DNA of 64,000 bases from Pseudomonadota bacterium (GCA_037200975.1 JBBCGI010000001.1:1302001-1366000); one strand, 5' to 3'; shown: positions 44,456 through 54,262, counted from the first letter of the stretch. Translations and numbers: made by a program. Notes: generated from the letters alone by a model not told the origin.

Positions 44456-44567
44456 AGTGCGCGCAGCCCACGCCCGGGATACTGTGGGTGCAGGGGAGGC
44501 TCACGATCGACGGATCGCGGGCCCGAAAAGAATTTCGCGCGCAGCGCATGGATGGAATGCAGATGAT

Positions 44568-45284
44568 ATGCCGGCCGCCACGCCAGAGAAATCGCCACTA
44601 GCCAGACAGAGTCCACTTGCCCGGAGCAACGGATCACAGGCCAGTCGCGCGCCCGACCACGTGGTCTACGTGGTGGATGACGATCTGCGGCTGCGCGAAG
44701 CGCTGACCGATCTACTCGCCTCGCGCGGCTACCATTCGCGCACCTTCGCGTCCGCCGCGGAGTTCATCGGTTTGGCGAAACCGAACATCGCCGGCTGCCT
44801 GGTGCTCGATGTCGAACTACCCGATATCAACGGTCTCGAACTGCAGCGGCAACTCGCCACCGAAGTGCACCCGCCGATCGTCTTCATCACCGGGCATGGC
44901 GACATCCCCTCCTCCGTGCGTGCCATGAAGGCGGGTGCGGTGGACTTCCTGCCCAAGCCGTTCAGCGAAGAACAACTCTTTGCGGCGGTCGAGAATGCAT
45001 TGAACCGCGATCGCCGCGCACGCGCCGCCAGCGACGAACTTGCGCAGGTGCGCGCGCTGTACGCGACGCTGACGCAACGGCAACGCGAGGCGCTGCCGCT
45101 CATCGTCAGTGGTTTGCGCAGCAAACAGGCGGCCGCCGTACTTGGCATCAGCCTGGTCACCATGCAGATTCACCGCGGCAACATCATGCGCAAGATGCAC
45201 GCCGGTTCGCTGTCCGACCTGGTACGGAAATCGGAAAAGCTGCAGATCGCGCCCCATCCGGCCGCGAAGGCGCTGCTGAAGTGA
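44568..45284 (+). CDS. FixJ/TtrR-type response regulator
   Basis: 238 residues. A receiver domain (about 30-145) has the acidic cluster DDD at 37-39, phospho-acceptor Asp81 (VLDVELPDING) and Lys in LPKPFSEEQ. A LuxR/FixJ helix-turn-helix (about 168-232, LTQRQREALPLIVSGLRSKQAAAVLGISLVTMQIHRGNIMRKM) follows. Such regulators pair with kinases carrying the HEINQPL/HEVNQPL box, and two of these lie 4-8 kb downstream. The 30-residue N-terminal extension makes the start uncertain. Likely controls the TonB receptor or efflux genes nearby. Confidence 0.92.
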   Translation: MPAATPEKSPLARQSPLARSNGSQASRAPDHVVYVVDDDLRLREALTDLLASRGYHSRTFASAAEFIGLAKPNIAGCLVLDVELPDINGLELQRQLATEVHPPIVFITGHGDIPSSVRAMKAGAVDFLPKPFSEEQLFAAVENALNRDRRARAASDELAQVRALYATLTQRQREALPLIVSGLRSKQAAAVLGISLVTMQIHRGNIMRKMHAGSLSDLVRKSEKLQIAPHPAAKALLK

Positions 45285-45302
45285 ACTGACGGCTGCGCCC
45301 GG

Positions 45303-45674
45303 TCAGCCCGAGCGGAACTGCAGATCGAGGGTGGCGAGCAGCTCGCGGGTATCGAAGGGCTTCATGAAGAGCCGCAGCACGCCGAGCTCCCGCGCGTCCT
45401 GCTCGAGGTGTGCGCCGCTGCGGCCGGTGATCAGGATGGCGGGCGGGCAATCCGCGGCACGCTGCATGGTGCGAATCAGCTCGATGCCGCTGATACCTGG
45501 CAGCCCGATGTCGGAGATCAGGACATCGATACCGGCCCGCTGCGGCGATTTGAGAAAATCCTCCGCCGATGCGCTCAACAGCGTTCGGTAACCCGAGGAC
45601 TGCAGCAGGTCTTCCAGGGACTCCAGAATACGGTAGTCATCGTCCACGATGGCGATGAAGCGAGGATCACGCAT
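45303..45674 (-). CDS. Stand-alone response-regulator receiver protein
   Basis: 123 residues, only a receiver domain: DDD at residues 11-13, phospho-acceptor Asp55 (LISDIGLPGISG), Thr in ILITGRS, Lys105 in FMKPFD. No output domain. It is convergent with the FixJ-type gene (18 bases apart). It may act as a phosphate sink or adaptor for the same kinases, since its receiver is of the FixJ subfamily (SASAEDFL, PGISGIELI). Confidence 0.92.
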   Translation of the reverse strand: MRDPRFIAIVDDDYRILESLEDLLQSSGYRTLLSASAEDFLKSPQRAGIDVLISDIGLPGISGIELIRTMQRAADCPPAILITGRSGAHLEQDARELGVLRLFMKPFDTRELLATLDLQFRSG

Positions 45675-45715
45675 TCAGGTGCCTTGACCGGCGAGGGAGT
45701 CGAAGTTCGCGATAC

Positions 45716-47938
45716 TCAAAGATTCATCACCCATTCGATGCTCAAAGTGCGCGGCGCAAGTGGCGAACACAAGTCGCCGACTGCCGATGCGTTGGCGGTC
45801 AGGCAGACCTCGGCATCGCCGAGATTGCTGGCGGCGGCGCGAACCGAATTTCGCCCGTCGTTCGAAGTCCAGTCGACCGAAACACTCACCAGGTCGAAGG
45901 CACGCTGCCGCAGGCGATTGTCGGGGTCCCATGCGAATCCGCTGTTGTAGTAGTAGCCACCACCGAAGCCGATCTCGCCGATGTCGGTCGGCAGTTTGTA
46001 CAGTCCATTGAGACTCAGGGTCCGTTTGGGTGAACGCACTGTTTGCAGACCCGCGGCATCGATGGAAGTGACGGTGTTGCCGCCGGCAAGTTCCCCGGCT
46101 GCGTTTCTCGCCGGAACGTTGGACGGCGCATCCTTGAAGTCGGTGTAGCGGCCGTGCAGAAACGCCGCCGCGGCGCGCAGGCTGAACGCGGCGCTGGGAG
46201 AATATTCGAGGTCCAGGTCGAAACCCCGCATGCGCGCGGCCGCGGCGTTCATCGACATCACCGCGCCGGCCACGATCTCCTCCACCTGGATATTGCGGTA
46301 TTCATACACGAACGCGGACAGGTTGAGGCGCAGGTGATTGTGAAACCACTCCGACTTCACACCGGCCTGGTATGCGTCGAGCTCTTCGGGATTGACCGGC
46401 GGCTGCGCATAGGTGAGCAGATTGTACAGGCCGCTCTTGAAGCCGCGATCCCAGGATAGATAGGCCATGACGTCCGGCGCGACGTCCGTATCCAGCGCCA
46501 ATCGCCAGCTGGGTTTCTTCCAGTCCGCGGACTGGCGCGCGGCGGTGAGCGCCAGGCTCGATCCCTGCACGATGGCGCCCGTCTCCCCTTCGACGCGCCG
46601 CGCGTCGCGGGTATAACGCGCCCCGGCCGTCAGACGCGTGCGCGCGGACAGGCTGGCGGTAGTTTGTCCGAACAAGGCATACGAGCTCGAATGCTGGCGG
46701 CTCTGCACCACGATCGTGTCGAAGGGCAGCGCGGCCGCGCCCAGCAGTTCGAGCGGATCGTACGCAGACAGATCGTTCAGGTAGAAAGCACCGACGATCC
46801 AGGAAAGGCTCGCGTCCGGCAGGGACATGGCCTGCAATTCCTCGGTGACCGTGCGCCCGTACTGCGAGATCGGTGCCTGCACGATGCGCTGCGGAGTCAT
46901 GTCCTGGTCGAGGTTGAAAAAGCCGTGCATGGTCTGCCACGAGAGGATATTCACCAGCCGCAATGCCGGCAGATCCTGTTCGAAGCGTGCGCTCAATACG
47001 GCGTGCCGGTAGTGCGCGCTGTCCTGCGGGTCCGCCCAGGCATTGTAGAAACCGGAATACCGCGTTTGACCGTCGATACCGAGTGAGCCCGGAACGATGT
47101 GATAACCCAGCCCTTCTTCTCCGCTGCGCCGGACGTAATTGGCCGCAAGCTGCAGACGGGTCTGCTCCGAGGGAGACCAGAGAAACTTCGCCCGCCCTCC
47201 TACCTCCTGGTGCCGGAAGGTCTCCACGCCCGTCTCGAGATTTCTTCCCCAGCCCTGGCTCTGGTCGCGGCCGTACAGCGACACGTTCGCCGCGCTCGAA
47301 GCACCCACGCCGAAGTTGGCGAACACCGAACCCCGCACGTCCTCATGGTTTCCGTACTGCACCTGTATGCGCGCCGACGGATCCGGTTTCGGGTCTTCCG
47401 TTTCGACCTGGATCACGCCACCGGTGGCATTGCGGCCGAACAAAGTGCCCTGCGGCCCCTTCAGCACTTCGACCTGGCGAATTCCGTCGAGACTGAAAAT
47501 GGAAGTATTGGGCGTCAGGTAGTACACGCCATCGACGTACAGCGAAACCGGCGATTCGTTGCCGATGGCGCCGCTCGGTGTACCCACACCCCGAATGAAC
47601 GCGACGCCACCCAGCCCCTGCTTGCTCATCTGCAGGCCCGGGACCGCGGCGTTCAGGTCCGTCGAATCGCGCAGTGCCAGCGATTTGAAATCCGCGGCGG
47701 TCACCACGGAGATCCCGAGCGGAACATCCTGGATGTCGGCGGGACGCCGCTCCGCGCTCACCGTGATCTGCGCGAGCCCATCGGAGGATTCGCCGGGTTG
47801 CGTGTTCGAGGGCTCCGCGCGCGCGCCCGTCGGATCACTCCAGCCGAGCATGCATGCGACTAGTGGCAACAGTGTCCGGCTGCGGCAGATGTGTATGACA
47901 CGTCCGGCCGTGACGGATCTTGGCGTGTACGGGTACAC
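45716..47938 (-). CDS. TonB-dependent receptor (no STN domain)
   Basis: 740 residues. A signal sequence (about residues 1-42) is followed by a TonB box-like region (LAQITVSAERR), the plug (IQDVPLGISVVTAADFKSL, VEVLKGPQGTLFGRNATGGVI) and a barrel ending RTLSIEWVMNL. It resembles the receptor group common in sphingomonads and xanthomonads for complex organic ligands, rather than classical siderophore receptors. Located between the regulator genes and the first kinase gene, with which it shares a divergent promoter region of about 160 bases. Confidence 0.93.
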   Translation of the reverse strand: MYPYTPRSVTAGRVIHICRSRTLLPLVACMLGWSDPTGARAEPSNTQPGESSDGLAQITVSAERRPADIQDVPLGISVVTAADFKSLALRDSTDLNAAVPGLQMSKQGLGGVAFIRGVGTPSGAIGNESPVSLYVDGVYYLTPNTSIFSLDGIRQVEVLKGPQGTLFGRNATGGVIQVETEDPKPDPSARIQVQYGNHEDVRGSVFANFGVGASSAANVSLYGRDQSQGWGRNLETGVETFRHQEVGGRAKFLWSPSEQTRLQLAANYVRRSGEEGLGYHIVPGSLGIDGQTRYSGFYNAWADPQDSAHYRHAVLSARFEQDLPALRLVNILSWQTMHGFFNLDQDMTPQRIVQAPISQYGRTVTEELQAMSLPDASLSWIVGAFYLNDLSAYDPLELLGAAALPFDTIVVQSRQHSSSYALFGQTTASLSARTRLTAGARYTRDARRVEGETGAIVQGSSLALTAARQSADWKKPSWRLALDTDVAPDVMAYLSWDRGFKSGLYNLLTYAQPPVNPEELDAYQAGVKSEWFHNHLRLNLSAFVYEYRNIQVEEIVAGAVMSMNAAAARMRGFDLDLEYSPSAAFSLRAAAAFLHGRYTDFKDAPSNVPARNAAGELAGGNTVTSIDAAGLQTVRSPKRTLSLNGLYKLPTDIGEIGFGGGYYYNSGFAWDPDNRLRQRAFDLVSVSVDWTSNDGRNSVRAAASNLGDAEVCLTANASAVGDLCSPLAPRTLSIEWVMNL

Positions 47939-48102
47939 GGTGGGACTCCAGGGATCGCAGTAACTCGCTGCGACCTATCGTATGAAGTCGCCTGGCACGC
48001 GCCCATCATAGTTTTAGATGGTGTTGTGACGGCAGGGCGTGCACTAGGATTTCGGCTGAGGTCTTTTTGGGAGACCAGCTAGCCACGATGGTTTGGAGGT
48101 CT

Positions 48103-50862
48103 ATGCGGGCGCGCGCCTGGCTATTCGCCATCGCCTGTCTTGTCGTCATCGGAAGCATTCTTGCGTTCGTGCGTGGCAATGATTCGCAAGACATGTCTCC
48201 CCTGAATGCCGCGGGTCTCGGAGCGCTGTGTGCCGCCGCCGTCGCCGTCGCAATCGCGGCGGGCAAGCGGGCCGATGCCGCGGTGCGCGCGAGCGAGCAG
48301 ACCTTGCGCTCCATCTTCAATGGCATGCCGGGACTGGTCCACACGATGACGGTGGCTGGTGAGATGGAGCTGATCAACCAGCGCATCGTCGACTTCTTCG
48401 GCCGGCCGCTCGAGGAATTGCGGAACTGGCAGAAAATCACGCACCCGGACGACGTCGCGCGCGTCACCGCCTCGTGGGCACACGCGCTGCAGACCGGAGA
48501 ATCGATCGAGCACGAATCCCGCGGAATGGGTGCGGATGGCGTCTATCGGTGGTTCCAGGTGCGCGCGAGTCCGCTGCGCGATGCCGACAACAAGATCCTG
48601 CGCTGGTGCAGCCTGCTCACCGACATCGACGATCGCAAACGCGCGGAAGAAGCGGTGCGCGCCAGCGAGCAGGAGATGCGGCTCATCCTCGACAACATTC
48701 CCGGCTTCGTCTTTACGCTGACGCCCGAAGGAGTCATCGAACAGGTCAACCAGCGCATCGTCGATTTTTTCGGCGTGCCGCCCGAACAGCTGCGCGACTG
48801 GCGCGCCGTCGCGCACCCGGACGACATCGCGCCGGTCGACGAGGTGCTCACTCACGCACTGGCGACGGGTTTTCCCTGCCAGTGGGAATCGCGCGGCCGG
48901 GGCGCGAACGGCTTTCATCGATGGTTCCAGACCCGCGGAATCCCGTTGCGCGACGCGGACGGCCGGATCCTGCGCTGGTGTTTCCTGCTCATCGACATCG
49001 ACGATCGCAAACGCGCGGAAGAAGCGTTGCGCGACAACGAGCGTCACCTGCGCACCATCCTCGACACCATTCCGGCGCTGGTGCACACGCTCACGCCCGC
49101 CGGCGAGGTGGAGCACGTCAACCGGCCCATCCTGGATTTCTTTGGTCTTCCGCCCGACGAGGTGCGCGACTGGGGCCCGCTCACGCATCCGGACGACATC
49201 GAACGCGTCGGCGCCGTCATCGGGAATGCGCTGCGCACCGGAATACCATTCGAATTCGAATCCCGCGGCAGGCGCGCGGACGGTGTCTACCGGTGGATGC
49301 AGTCGCGCGGAAATCCGCTGCGCGATTCGACCGGCACGATCGTCCGCTGGTACGACGTCGTAACGGACATCGACGACCGCCGGCGCGCCGAAGAGGCATT
49401 GCGCGCCAGCGAAAACGAGCTGCGGCTGATGGTCGATTCGATCTCCGGCCTGATCTGCACGAATACCGCGGCCGGCGAAGTCGCATACGTCAACAAGACG
49501 CTGCTCGACTACAGCGGGAAGCAACTGCACGGTTTGAAAGACTGGGGGATGATCGTGCATCCCGATGACCTGCCGCGCGTTGCCGAGCAGTGGCGGCATT
49601 CCGTCGAAACCTGCGACCCGTTCAAGGTCGAAGTCCGCGTGCAACGCGCCGACGGGGTGTACCGATGGTTCCAGTGCTCGGGATTGCCGCTGCGAGGCAG
49701 CGATGGATCGGTGATCCGCTGGTACAACCTGCTGGCCGACATCGAAGATCGCAAACTCGCCGAACAGGTATTGCGGGCGCGCGAGCGCGATCTCGCCCTG
49801 ATCATCGAATCGATTCCCGCCCTGGTGTGGAGCGGAACTCCCGAGGGCGAGCTCGCGTACGTGAACAGCCGCATCATGACCTTTACCGGCACGACCTTCG
49901 AACACCTGGTCCGCAACTGGTCGTCCTACGTTCATCCCGACGACGTCGATGCGGTGGTCGAGGAGTGGTCGCATTCGGTCCGCAGCGGTGAGCCGCACGA
50001 CATGCAGTACCGCATGCGCAATGCCGATGGAAGGTATCGCTGGATCCAGTCGATCAGCCAGCTCGGCAGGGACAGCGACGGCCGCCCGACGCGCTGGTAC
50101 GGCGTGCTCATGGACGTCGATGAGCGCCGCAATACGGAAGAAGCGCTGCGCAACACCCGTGCGCGGCTGGCCCGCGCGACACAGGTTGCAACCGTCGGAG
50201 AACTCTCGGCGTCGATCGCGCACGAAATCAATCAGCCGCTGTCCGCCGTGGTCACCAACGGACATGCCTGCCATCGCTGGCTGACCGTGGAGCCGCCTAA
50301 CATTCCACGCGCCCTGGTGAGCCTGGAACGAATCATCCGCGACGGCAGATCGGCCGCCGATGTCATCGAGCGCATCCGCGCGCTGTACCGGCACGCACCT
50401 CCCGACAAGGACGAGCTCAGCGTCAACGAGGTGATAGAAGAAGTGTGCAAGCTGATCGCCGCCGAGGCCCGGCGCCAGTCGATCAACGTGCGTACCGAAC
50501 TGCAGCCGACCCTGCCCTTGATCCGGGCGGATCGCGTGCAGCTCCAGCAGGTCCTGGCGAACCTCACACGTAATGCGATCGAGGCTATGGAGACGGTGAC
50601 GGATGGCGCCCGCGAGCTGCGCATCGCCTCGCTGCACGAAGGGCCGCGCGTCGTCGTTCACGTGCAGGATACCGGCACGGGAATGCCGGAATACTCGACG
50701 GCGTTCGAGCCGTTCTACACGACCAAGGCGCAAGGCATGGGCATGGGGCTCGCCATCTGCCGCTCGATCGTCGAAGCGCATGGTGGCCTGCTGTGGGCGA
50801 CCGGCGCCGAACCGCGCGGATCGGTGTTCAGCTTCGCACTGCCGGCGGCGAGCCTGCAGTAG
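48103..50862 (+). CDS. Multi-PAS sensor histidine kinase (five PAS domains)
   Basis: About 919 residues. Two N-terminal hydrophobic segments (WLFAIACLVVIGSILAFV and AAGLGALCAAAVAVAIAA) are followed by five tandem PAS domains of about 125 residues. Each ends in a RWYxxxxDIDDRKRAEEALR-like linker. The HisKA box is ELSASIAHEINQPLSAV, and the ATPase domain has NLTRNAIEA, DTGTGMP and TTKAQGMGMGLAI. The HEINQPL box is of the FixL/TtrS type and matches the FixJ-type regulator at 44568. Start codons at 48088 and TTG 48067 are also in frame; 48103 has GGAGG close upstream. The 3' end overlaps the convergent kinase by 35 bases. Confidence 0.92.
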   Translation: MRARAWLFAIACLVVIGSILAFVRGNDSQDMSPLNAAGLGALCAAAVAVAIAAGKRADAAVRASEQTLRSIFNGMPGLVHTMTVAGEMELINQRIVDFFGRPLEELRNWQKITHPDDVARVTASWAHALQTGESIEHESRGMGADGVYRWFQVRASPLRDADNKILRWCSLLTDIDDRKRAEEAVRASEQEMRLILDNIPGFVFTLTPEGVIEQVNQRIVDFFGVPPEQLRDWRAVAHPDDIAPVDEVLTHALATGFPCQWESRGRGANGFHRWFQTRGIPLRDADGRILRWCFLLIDIDDRKRAEEALRDNERHLRTILDTIPALVHTLTPAGEVEHVNRPILDFFGLPPDEVRDWGPLTHPDDIERVGAVIGNALRTGIPFEFESRGRRADGVYRWMQSRGNPLRDSTGTIVRWYDVVTDIDDRRRAEEALRASENELRLMVDSISGLICTNTAAGEVAYVNKTLLDYSGKQLHGLKDWGMIVHPDDLPRVAEQWRHSVETCDPFKVEVRVQRADGVYRWFQCSGLPLRGSDGSVIRWYNLLADIEDRKLAEQVLRARERDLALIIESIPALVWSGTPEGELAYVNSRIMTFTGTTFEHLVRNWSSYVHPDDVDAVVEEWSHSVRSGEPHDMQYRMRNADGRYRWIQSISQLGRDSDGRPTRWYGVLMDVDERRNTEEALRNTRARLARATQVATVGELSASIAHEINQPLSAVVTNGHACHRWLTVEPPNIPRALVSLERIIRDGRSAADVIERIRALYRHAPPDKDELSVNEVIEEVCKLIAAEARRQSINVRTELQPTLPLIRADRVQLQQVLANLTRNAIEAMETVTDGARELRIASLHEGPRVVVHVQDTGTGMPEYSTAFEPFYTTKAQGMGMGLAICRSIVEAHGGLLWATGAEPRGSVFSFALPAASLQ
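48622..48654 (+). repeat. Direct DNA repeat between PAS modules (second copy 48994-49026)
   Basis: A 33-base segment encoding DIDDRKRAEEA occurs identically at 48622-48654 and 48994-49026, 372 bases (124 codons) apart. This marks a recent or gene-converted duplication of one PAS module. The other PAS linkers are diverged at the DNA level. Confidence 0.75.
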
Positions 50863-52708
50863 TTGCTGCGCATAGGGCAAAGGCGAACGTTGCGCCATGC
50901 ACCGGGTTCTGCGTCGCCCAGAGGCGCCCGTGGTGTGCATCGAGGATCGACTTGCAGATCGCGAGACCCATGCCCATGCCTTGCGCCTTGGTCGTGAAGA
51001 AGGGCTCGAAGATCGTCGTCGCATCGCGCAACCCTTCGCCGGCGTCGCTGACCCGCACGACGATCTCGCCGCCCGACACCATCGACGAAATCGTGATCTC
51101 CTTCGCGCGCCCCTGCACGCCTTCCGTGGCGTCGATGCCGTTGCGCGTGAGGTTGGCGATGACCTGCTGCATTTGCACGCGGTCGGCCGCGACCTGGGGC
51201 AGATCGGGCTGCAGCTCCAGCCTCAGCGATATACCTTTGCCGCGCGCGTCGTCGGCGATGAGCCGGCAGACTTCCTCGATGACATCGTTCAGTCGCAGGT
51301 CTTGTTTGGCCGGAGCCGCGTGTTTGAACAACGAGCGGATGCGGGCGACGATTTCCGCCGCCGAGTTGCCGTCGCGGATGATCCGCTCCGCGCTCAGCAG
51401 CGCACGCTCGATGTTCGGCGGGTCGGCCGAAAGCCACAGATGGCAGGCGTGGCCGTTCGCGACGACCGCCGCGAGTGGCTGATTGACTTCATGCGCGATG
51501 GAGGCGGCCAGCTCGCTGACCGCAGCCAGTTGCGCGGCCCTCGACAAGCGCGCCTGGATGGAACGGAAACCCTCCTCCGCGCGCTTCAGGTCGTCGATGT
51601 CGATCAGCAGGCAATACCAGCGAAGAATGCCGCCGTCGGCATCCCGCAGGCCGAAGGCGCGCGGCTTGAACCAGCGGTACACGCCATCGGCGCCTAGCAA
51701 CCGCTGCTCGACCTCGTGCGGTTCGCCGAACTGCACGGTGCGTCGCAGCGACTCGATGACGTGCGGAAGATCTTCCGGATGCACGCAGCCGATGAGATCC
51801 CAGTTCTTGAGATCCTCAAAGCTCTTGCCGAAGTAGGCGAGCACCTGGCCGTTGACGGAATCGAGCTGGCAATCCGACGTCATGGTGTAGACGAGGCCGG
51901 GGATGGTGTCGATGAGGAACCGCAGGTTCTTTTCGCTGAGGCGGGATTCTTCCTGCGCACGTTTGAAGTCGTCGATGTCGGTGACGAGCCCGTACCAGCG
52001 CACCGCGCGGCCGCTGTTGTCGCGAACCGGCGCGGCGCGGTAGTGAAACCAGCGATAGACGCCGTCGTGGCGGCGCAGCCGCAGCTCGTAGTTGAACGGC
52101 AGGTCCGCCAGCAAGCCGCGCTCCACTTCGGAAATGACGTGCGCGAGATCGTCGGCATGGACGGCATCCGTCATGCGCCAGGCCTGCAGTTCCTCGAGCG
52201 GCCGGCCGAAGTAGGCGCAGGTCGCACGATTGACCCACTCGACATCGCCCACTTCGCGTGTCGTGAAGGCCATGCTCGGAATGCTGTCCATGAGCAACAG
52301 CAACATGCGTTCATTGGTGCGCGAATCGTCTTCGGCACTCTTGATCGCGTCGATGTCGGTCAGGCAGCCATACCAGCGGATCAGTTGGCCAGCGGCATCG
52401 AAACAAGGCGAACACCGCACTTCGAACCAGTGATACGCCCCATCCGCGCGGCGCAGACGTTCCTGGTAGCAGTGCGCCTTACCGGCCGCGATATTCTCGC
52501 GTTGCACGCCCGTCACGAACGCGAGATCGTCGGGATGAACTGCGCCGTTGCCTCCGCAGGCGCACAGCTCTTCGAGCGTGTAACCGAGATACGCGCACAG
52601 CTCGCGGTTGATGTATTCCGTCTCACCGCCGGGATGGCATGTGAATACCAGGCCCGGGATGCTGTCGACGATTCGCCGGAATTCATCTGCGGCGTTTTGA
52701 TCAGCCAT
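50828..52708 (-). CDS. Multi-PAS sensor histidine kinase (three PAS domains), convergent paralogue
   Basis: About 626 residues starting at MADQNAADEF (52708); ATGs at 52759 and 52756 are also in frame. Three PAS domains (about 8-125, 135-252, 262-380) are followed by the HisKA box ELAASIAHEVNQPLAAV and ATPase motifs NLTRNGIDA, DAGEGLRD and TTKAQGMGMGLAI. No transmembrane helix, so cytoplasmic, unlike its neighbour. Its kinase core is strikingly like that of the 48103 gene (shared NGHACHxWL, FEPFxTTKAQGMGMGLAIC), so the two are inverted paralogues whose tails overlap. Cysteine-rich first PAS (ELCAYLGYTLEELCACGG) is unusual. Confidence 0.92.
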   Translation of the reverse strand: MADQNAADEFRRIVDSIPGLVFTCHPGGETEYINRELCAYLGYTLEELCACGGNGAVHPDDLAFVTGVQRENIAAGKAHCYQERLRRADGAYHWFEVRCSPCFDAAGQLIRWYGCLTDIDAIKSAEDDSRTNERMLLLLMDSIPSMAFTTREVGDVEWVNRATCAYFGRPLEELQAWRMTDAVHADDLAHVISEVERGLLADLPFNYELRLRRHDGVYRWFHYRAAPVRDNSGRAVRWYGLVTDIDDFKRAQEESRLSEKNLRFLIDTIPGLVYTMTSDCQLDSVNGQVLAYFGKSFEDLKNWDLIGCVHPEDLPHVIESLRRTVQFGEPHEVEQRLLGADGVYRWFKPRAFGLRDADGGILRWYCLLIDIDDLKRAEEGFRSIQARLSRAAQLAAVSELAASIAHEVNQPLAAVVANGHACHLWLSADPPNIERALLSAERIIRDGNSAAEIVARIRSLFKHAAPAKQDLRLNDVIEEVCRLIADDARGKGISLRLELQPDLPQVAADRVQMQQVIANLTRNGIDATEGVQGRAKEITISSMVSGGEIVVRVSDAGEGLRDATTIFEPFFTTKAQGMGMGLAICKSILDAHHGRLWATQNPVHGATFAFALCAATTAGSPPAVRS

Positions 52709-52792
52709 GGCCGATTGCCTTTCAGGGATTTGCGCCAGAATCCAGGACGCGGCCATCATCCCACCGATTCAGGGCGGCCACTACGGCGGCAG

Positions 52793-52812
52793 CCTAATAG
52801 AAAACTATTAGG
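52793..52812. terminator. Perfect inverted repeat CCTAATAG-AAAA-CTATTAGG at the mdtP stop
   Basis: 8-base arms with a 4-base loop, AT-rich in otherwise GC-rich DNA, overlapping the tandem stop TAATAG of the mdtP-like gene. It lies about 85 bases upstream of the three-PAS kinase start. May be a weak terminator of the efflux operon or an operator for the kinase. Confidence 0.4.
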
Positions 52813-54262
52813 GCGTATCGCTCTGCAGCGAACCCATTGCGAAAGCCATCGCTGCCGCGGCGCTGTGCGCGGCGGCGCGCGCGTCCTCGATCTGCGCCTC
52901 GGCCTGCGCCATGGCGTTTTCTTCGGCCGCGAGATCCGTATACGTTCCAACACCCTGTTGATAGGAACGCAGCGCCGCGTCGTAGGAGGTCCGCGCGGCC
53001 TGGCCCACCGCGTCGGCGGCTTCATAGGCCGCAAGGCTCGTCACCAGATCGTTGTGAGCTTTCACCACTTGTGTGGCCGCGGCATCACGCGCCGCCGCGA
53101 GCCTGGCTTCGGCCTGCCGCACTTTCGCTTTTGCCGCGGACACCCGGCTGGCACGCTCGCCGCCATCTAACAACGGCAGCTTGAACAGGAACAGGATGTT
53201 AGCCCCGGGTTTGTCGACACTCGAGTAGGGCCGGCCATCGGAGCTCACGCTGCCGAAGTTCTGGAACGCGTGTGCGCTCATCTCGATCACGGGGCGATGG
53301 GAGAGTTCCGCGGATTTGAGCGCCGCCTCGGCCGAGTCGATCAAGCCAAGCGCGGCGATCACATCCGGGCGATGAGTGAACGCGTCGCGAATGGCCGCCG
53401 CCACATTCTTCGAAGGTGACGGGGGCAGCGCCAGCTGCGAGCTGTCGACGACCTCGAGTTTCGAATCCGCGGGAATACCGAGGGCGGCGACCAGATTCGC
53501 CTGCGCGGTATTCACCGCACCTTCCGCCTGCGCAAGGTTGTAGCGCGCCTGCGCGGCCTGGCGTTCCGTCTGAGCCACCGCGACCACGGTCGCGAGACCA
53601 TTGGCGCGTTTCGCGGTGGTTGCATCCAGGCTCACGCCCGCGGTGCTCAGCGCTTTCTGCGCGGCGTGGAATCTTCCCTGCGCGGCTCCCAGGTTGAAAT
53701 ACGCCTGCGACACCGTGAACACCAGCTTCTGATGCGCCGCGGTGAAGGACACGTTGGCGACGAAGGAATCGGCGCGCACCGCCTCGAGTTTGGCGGCGCG
53801 TTGCCCGAAATCGAACAGCAGCCACTTGATGGCGAGCGCGGGTATGAGCTCGTGTGTGTTGGAGACGAAGTAGCCGGCCGGCACCAGGTTCTTCGGCGCC
53901 GGCAGCGGCGTGTGCTCGAACCCGCCCAGCGCCTGCAACGACAGCTGCGGTAGATAGGCGCTCTCGACCAGGCCGATGTCCGCCGCCGCTTCGCGCGCCA
54001 CCTCCCAGGCCGCGCGGGTTTCAGGGCTGCTGCGTTGCGCGAGGTCGATCAATGCCGGCAGGTCGTAGGGCCTGCGGAAATCGAGCGGCGGCGTGTTGCC
54101 GTCGGCGTGCAGGCCGGAGAGCGCGCGTGCGCCGGCGCCGGCGGGAATCGGCCACGGCTCATCGGGACTCGCCGGCGCCTGCGCGTGCAACGGGGTGCAC
54201 AGCCACGCGACGGCGGCTGCGGCGACAACCCCGGTATAGTTAGTCTTGCGCGGACGCCACAT
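52808..54262 (-). CDS. TolC-family outer-membrane efflux channel (MdtP-like)
   Basis: 484 residues with a signal peptide (about 1-28) and the duplicated TolC-like helical hairpins (LPALIDLAQRSSPETRAAWEVAREAAADIGL; AFTHRPDVIAALGLIDSAEAAL). A coiled-coil C-terminal half is rich in AxAAR repeats. No lipobox cysteine, unlike NodT. Last gene of a ytcA-mdtN-mdtO-mdtP-type operon; it overlaps the FUSC transporter gene by 23 bases. It provides the outer-membrane exit. Confidence 0.93.
   Translation of the reverse strand: MWRPRKTNYTGVVAAAAVAWLCTPLHAQAPASPDEPWPIPAGAGARALSGLHADGNTPPLDFRRPYDLPALIDLAQRSSPETRAAWEVAREAAADIGLVESAYLPQLSLQALGGFEHTPLPAPKNLVPAGYFVSNTHELIPALAIKWLLFDFGQRAAKLEAVRADSFVANVSFTAAHQKLVFTVSQAYFNLGAAQGRFHAAQKALSTAGVSLDATTAKRANGLATVVAVAQTERQAAQARYNLAQAEGAVNTAQANLVAALGIPADSKLEVVDSSQLALPPSPSKNVAAAIRDAFTHRPDVIAALGLIDSAEAALKSAELSHRPVIEMSAHAFQNFGSVSSDGRPYSSVDKPGANILFLFKLPLLDGGERASRVSAAKAKVRQAEARLAAARDAAATQVVKAHNDLVTSLAAYEAADAVGQAARTSYDAALRSYQQGVGTYTDLAAEENAMAQAEAQIEDARAAAHSAAAAMAFAMGSLQSDTP

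Noticed and set aside
48121-51024. 967-codon open frame antisense to the five-PAS kinase
   Set aside because: Long antisense frames are common in GC-rich DNA. Its protein is His/Arg/Asp-rich without a family pattern, while the sense frame has complete PAS and kinase motifs.
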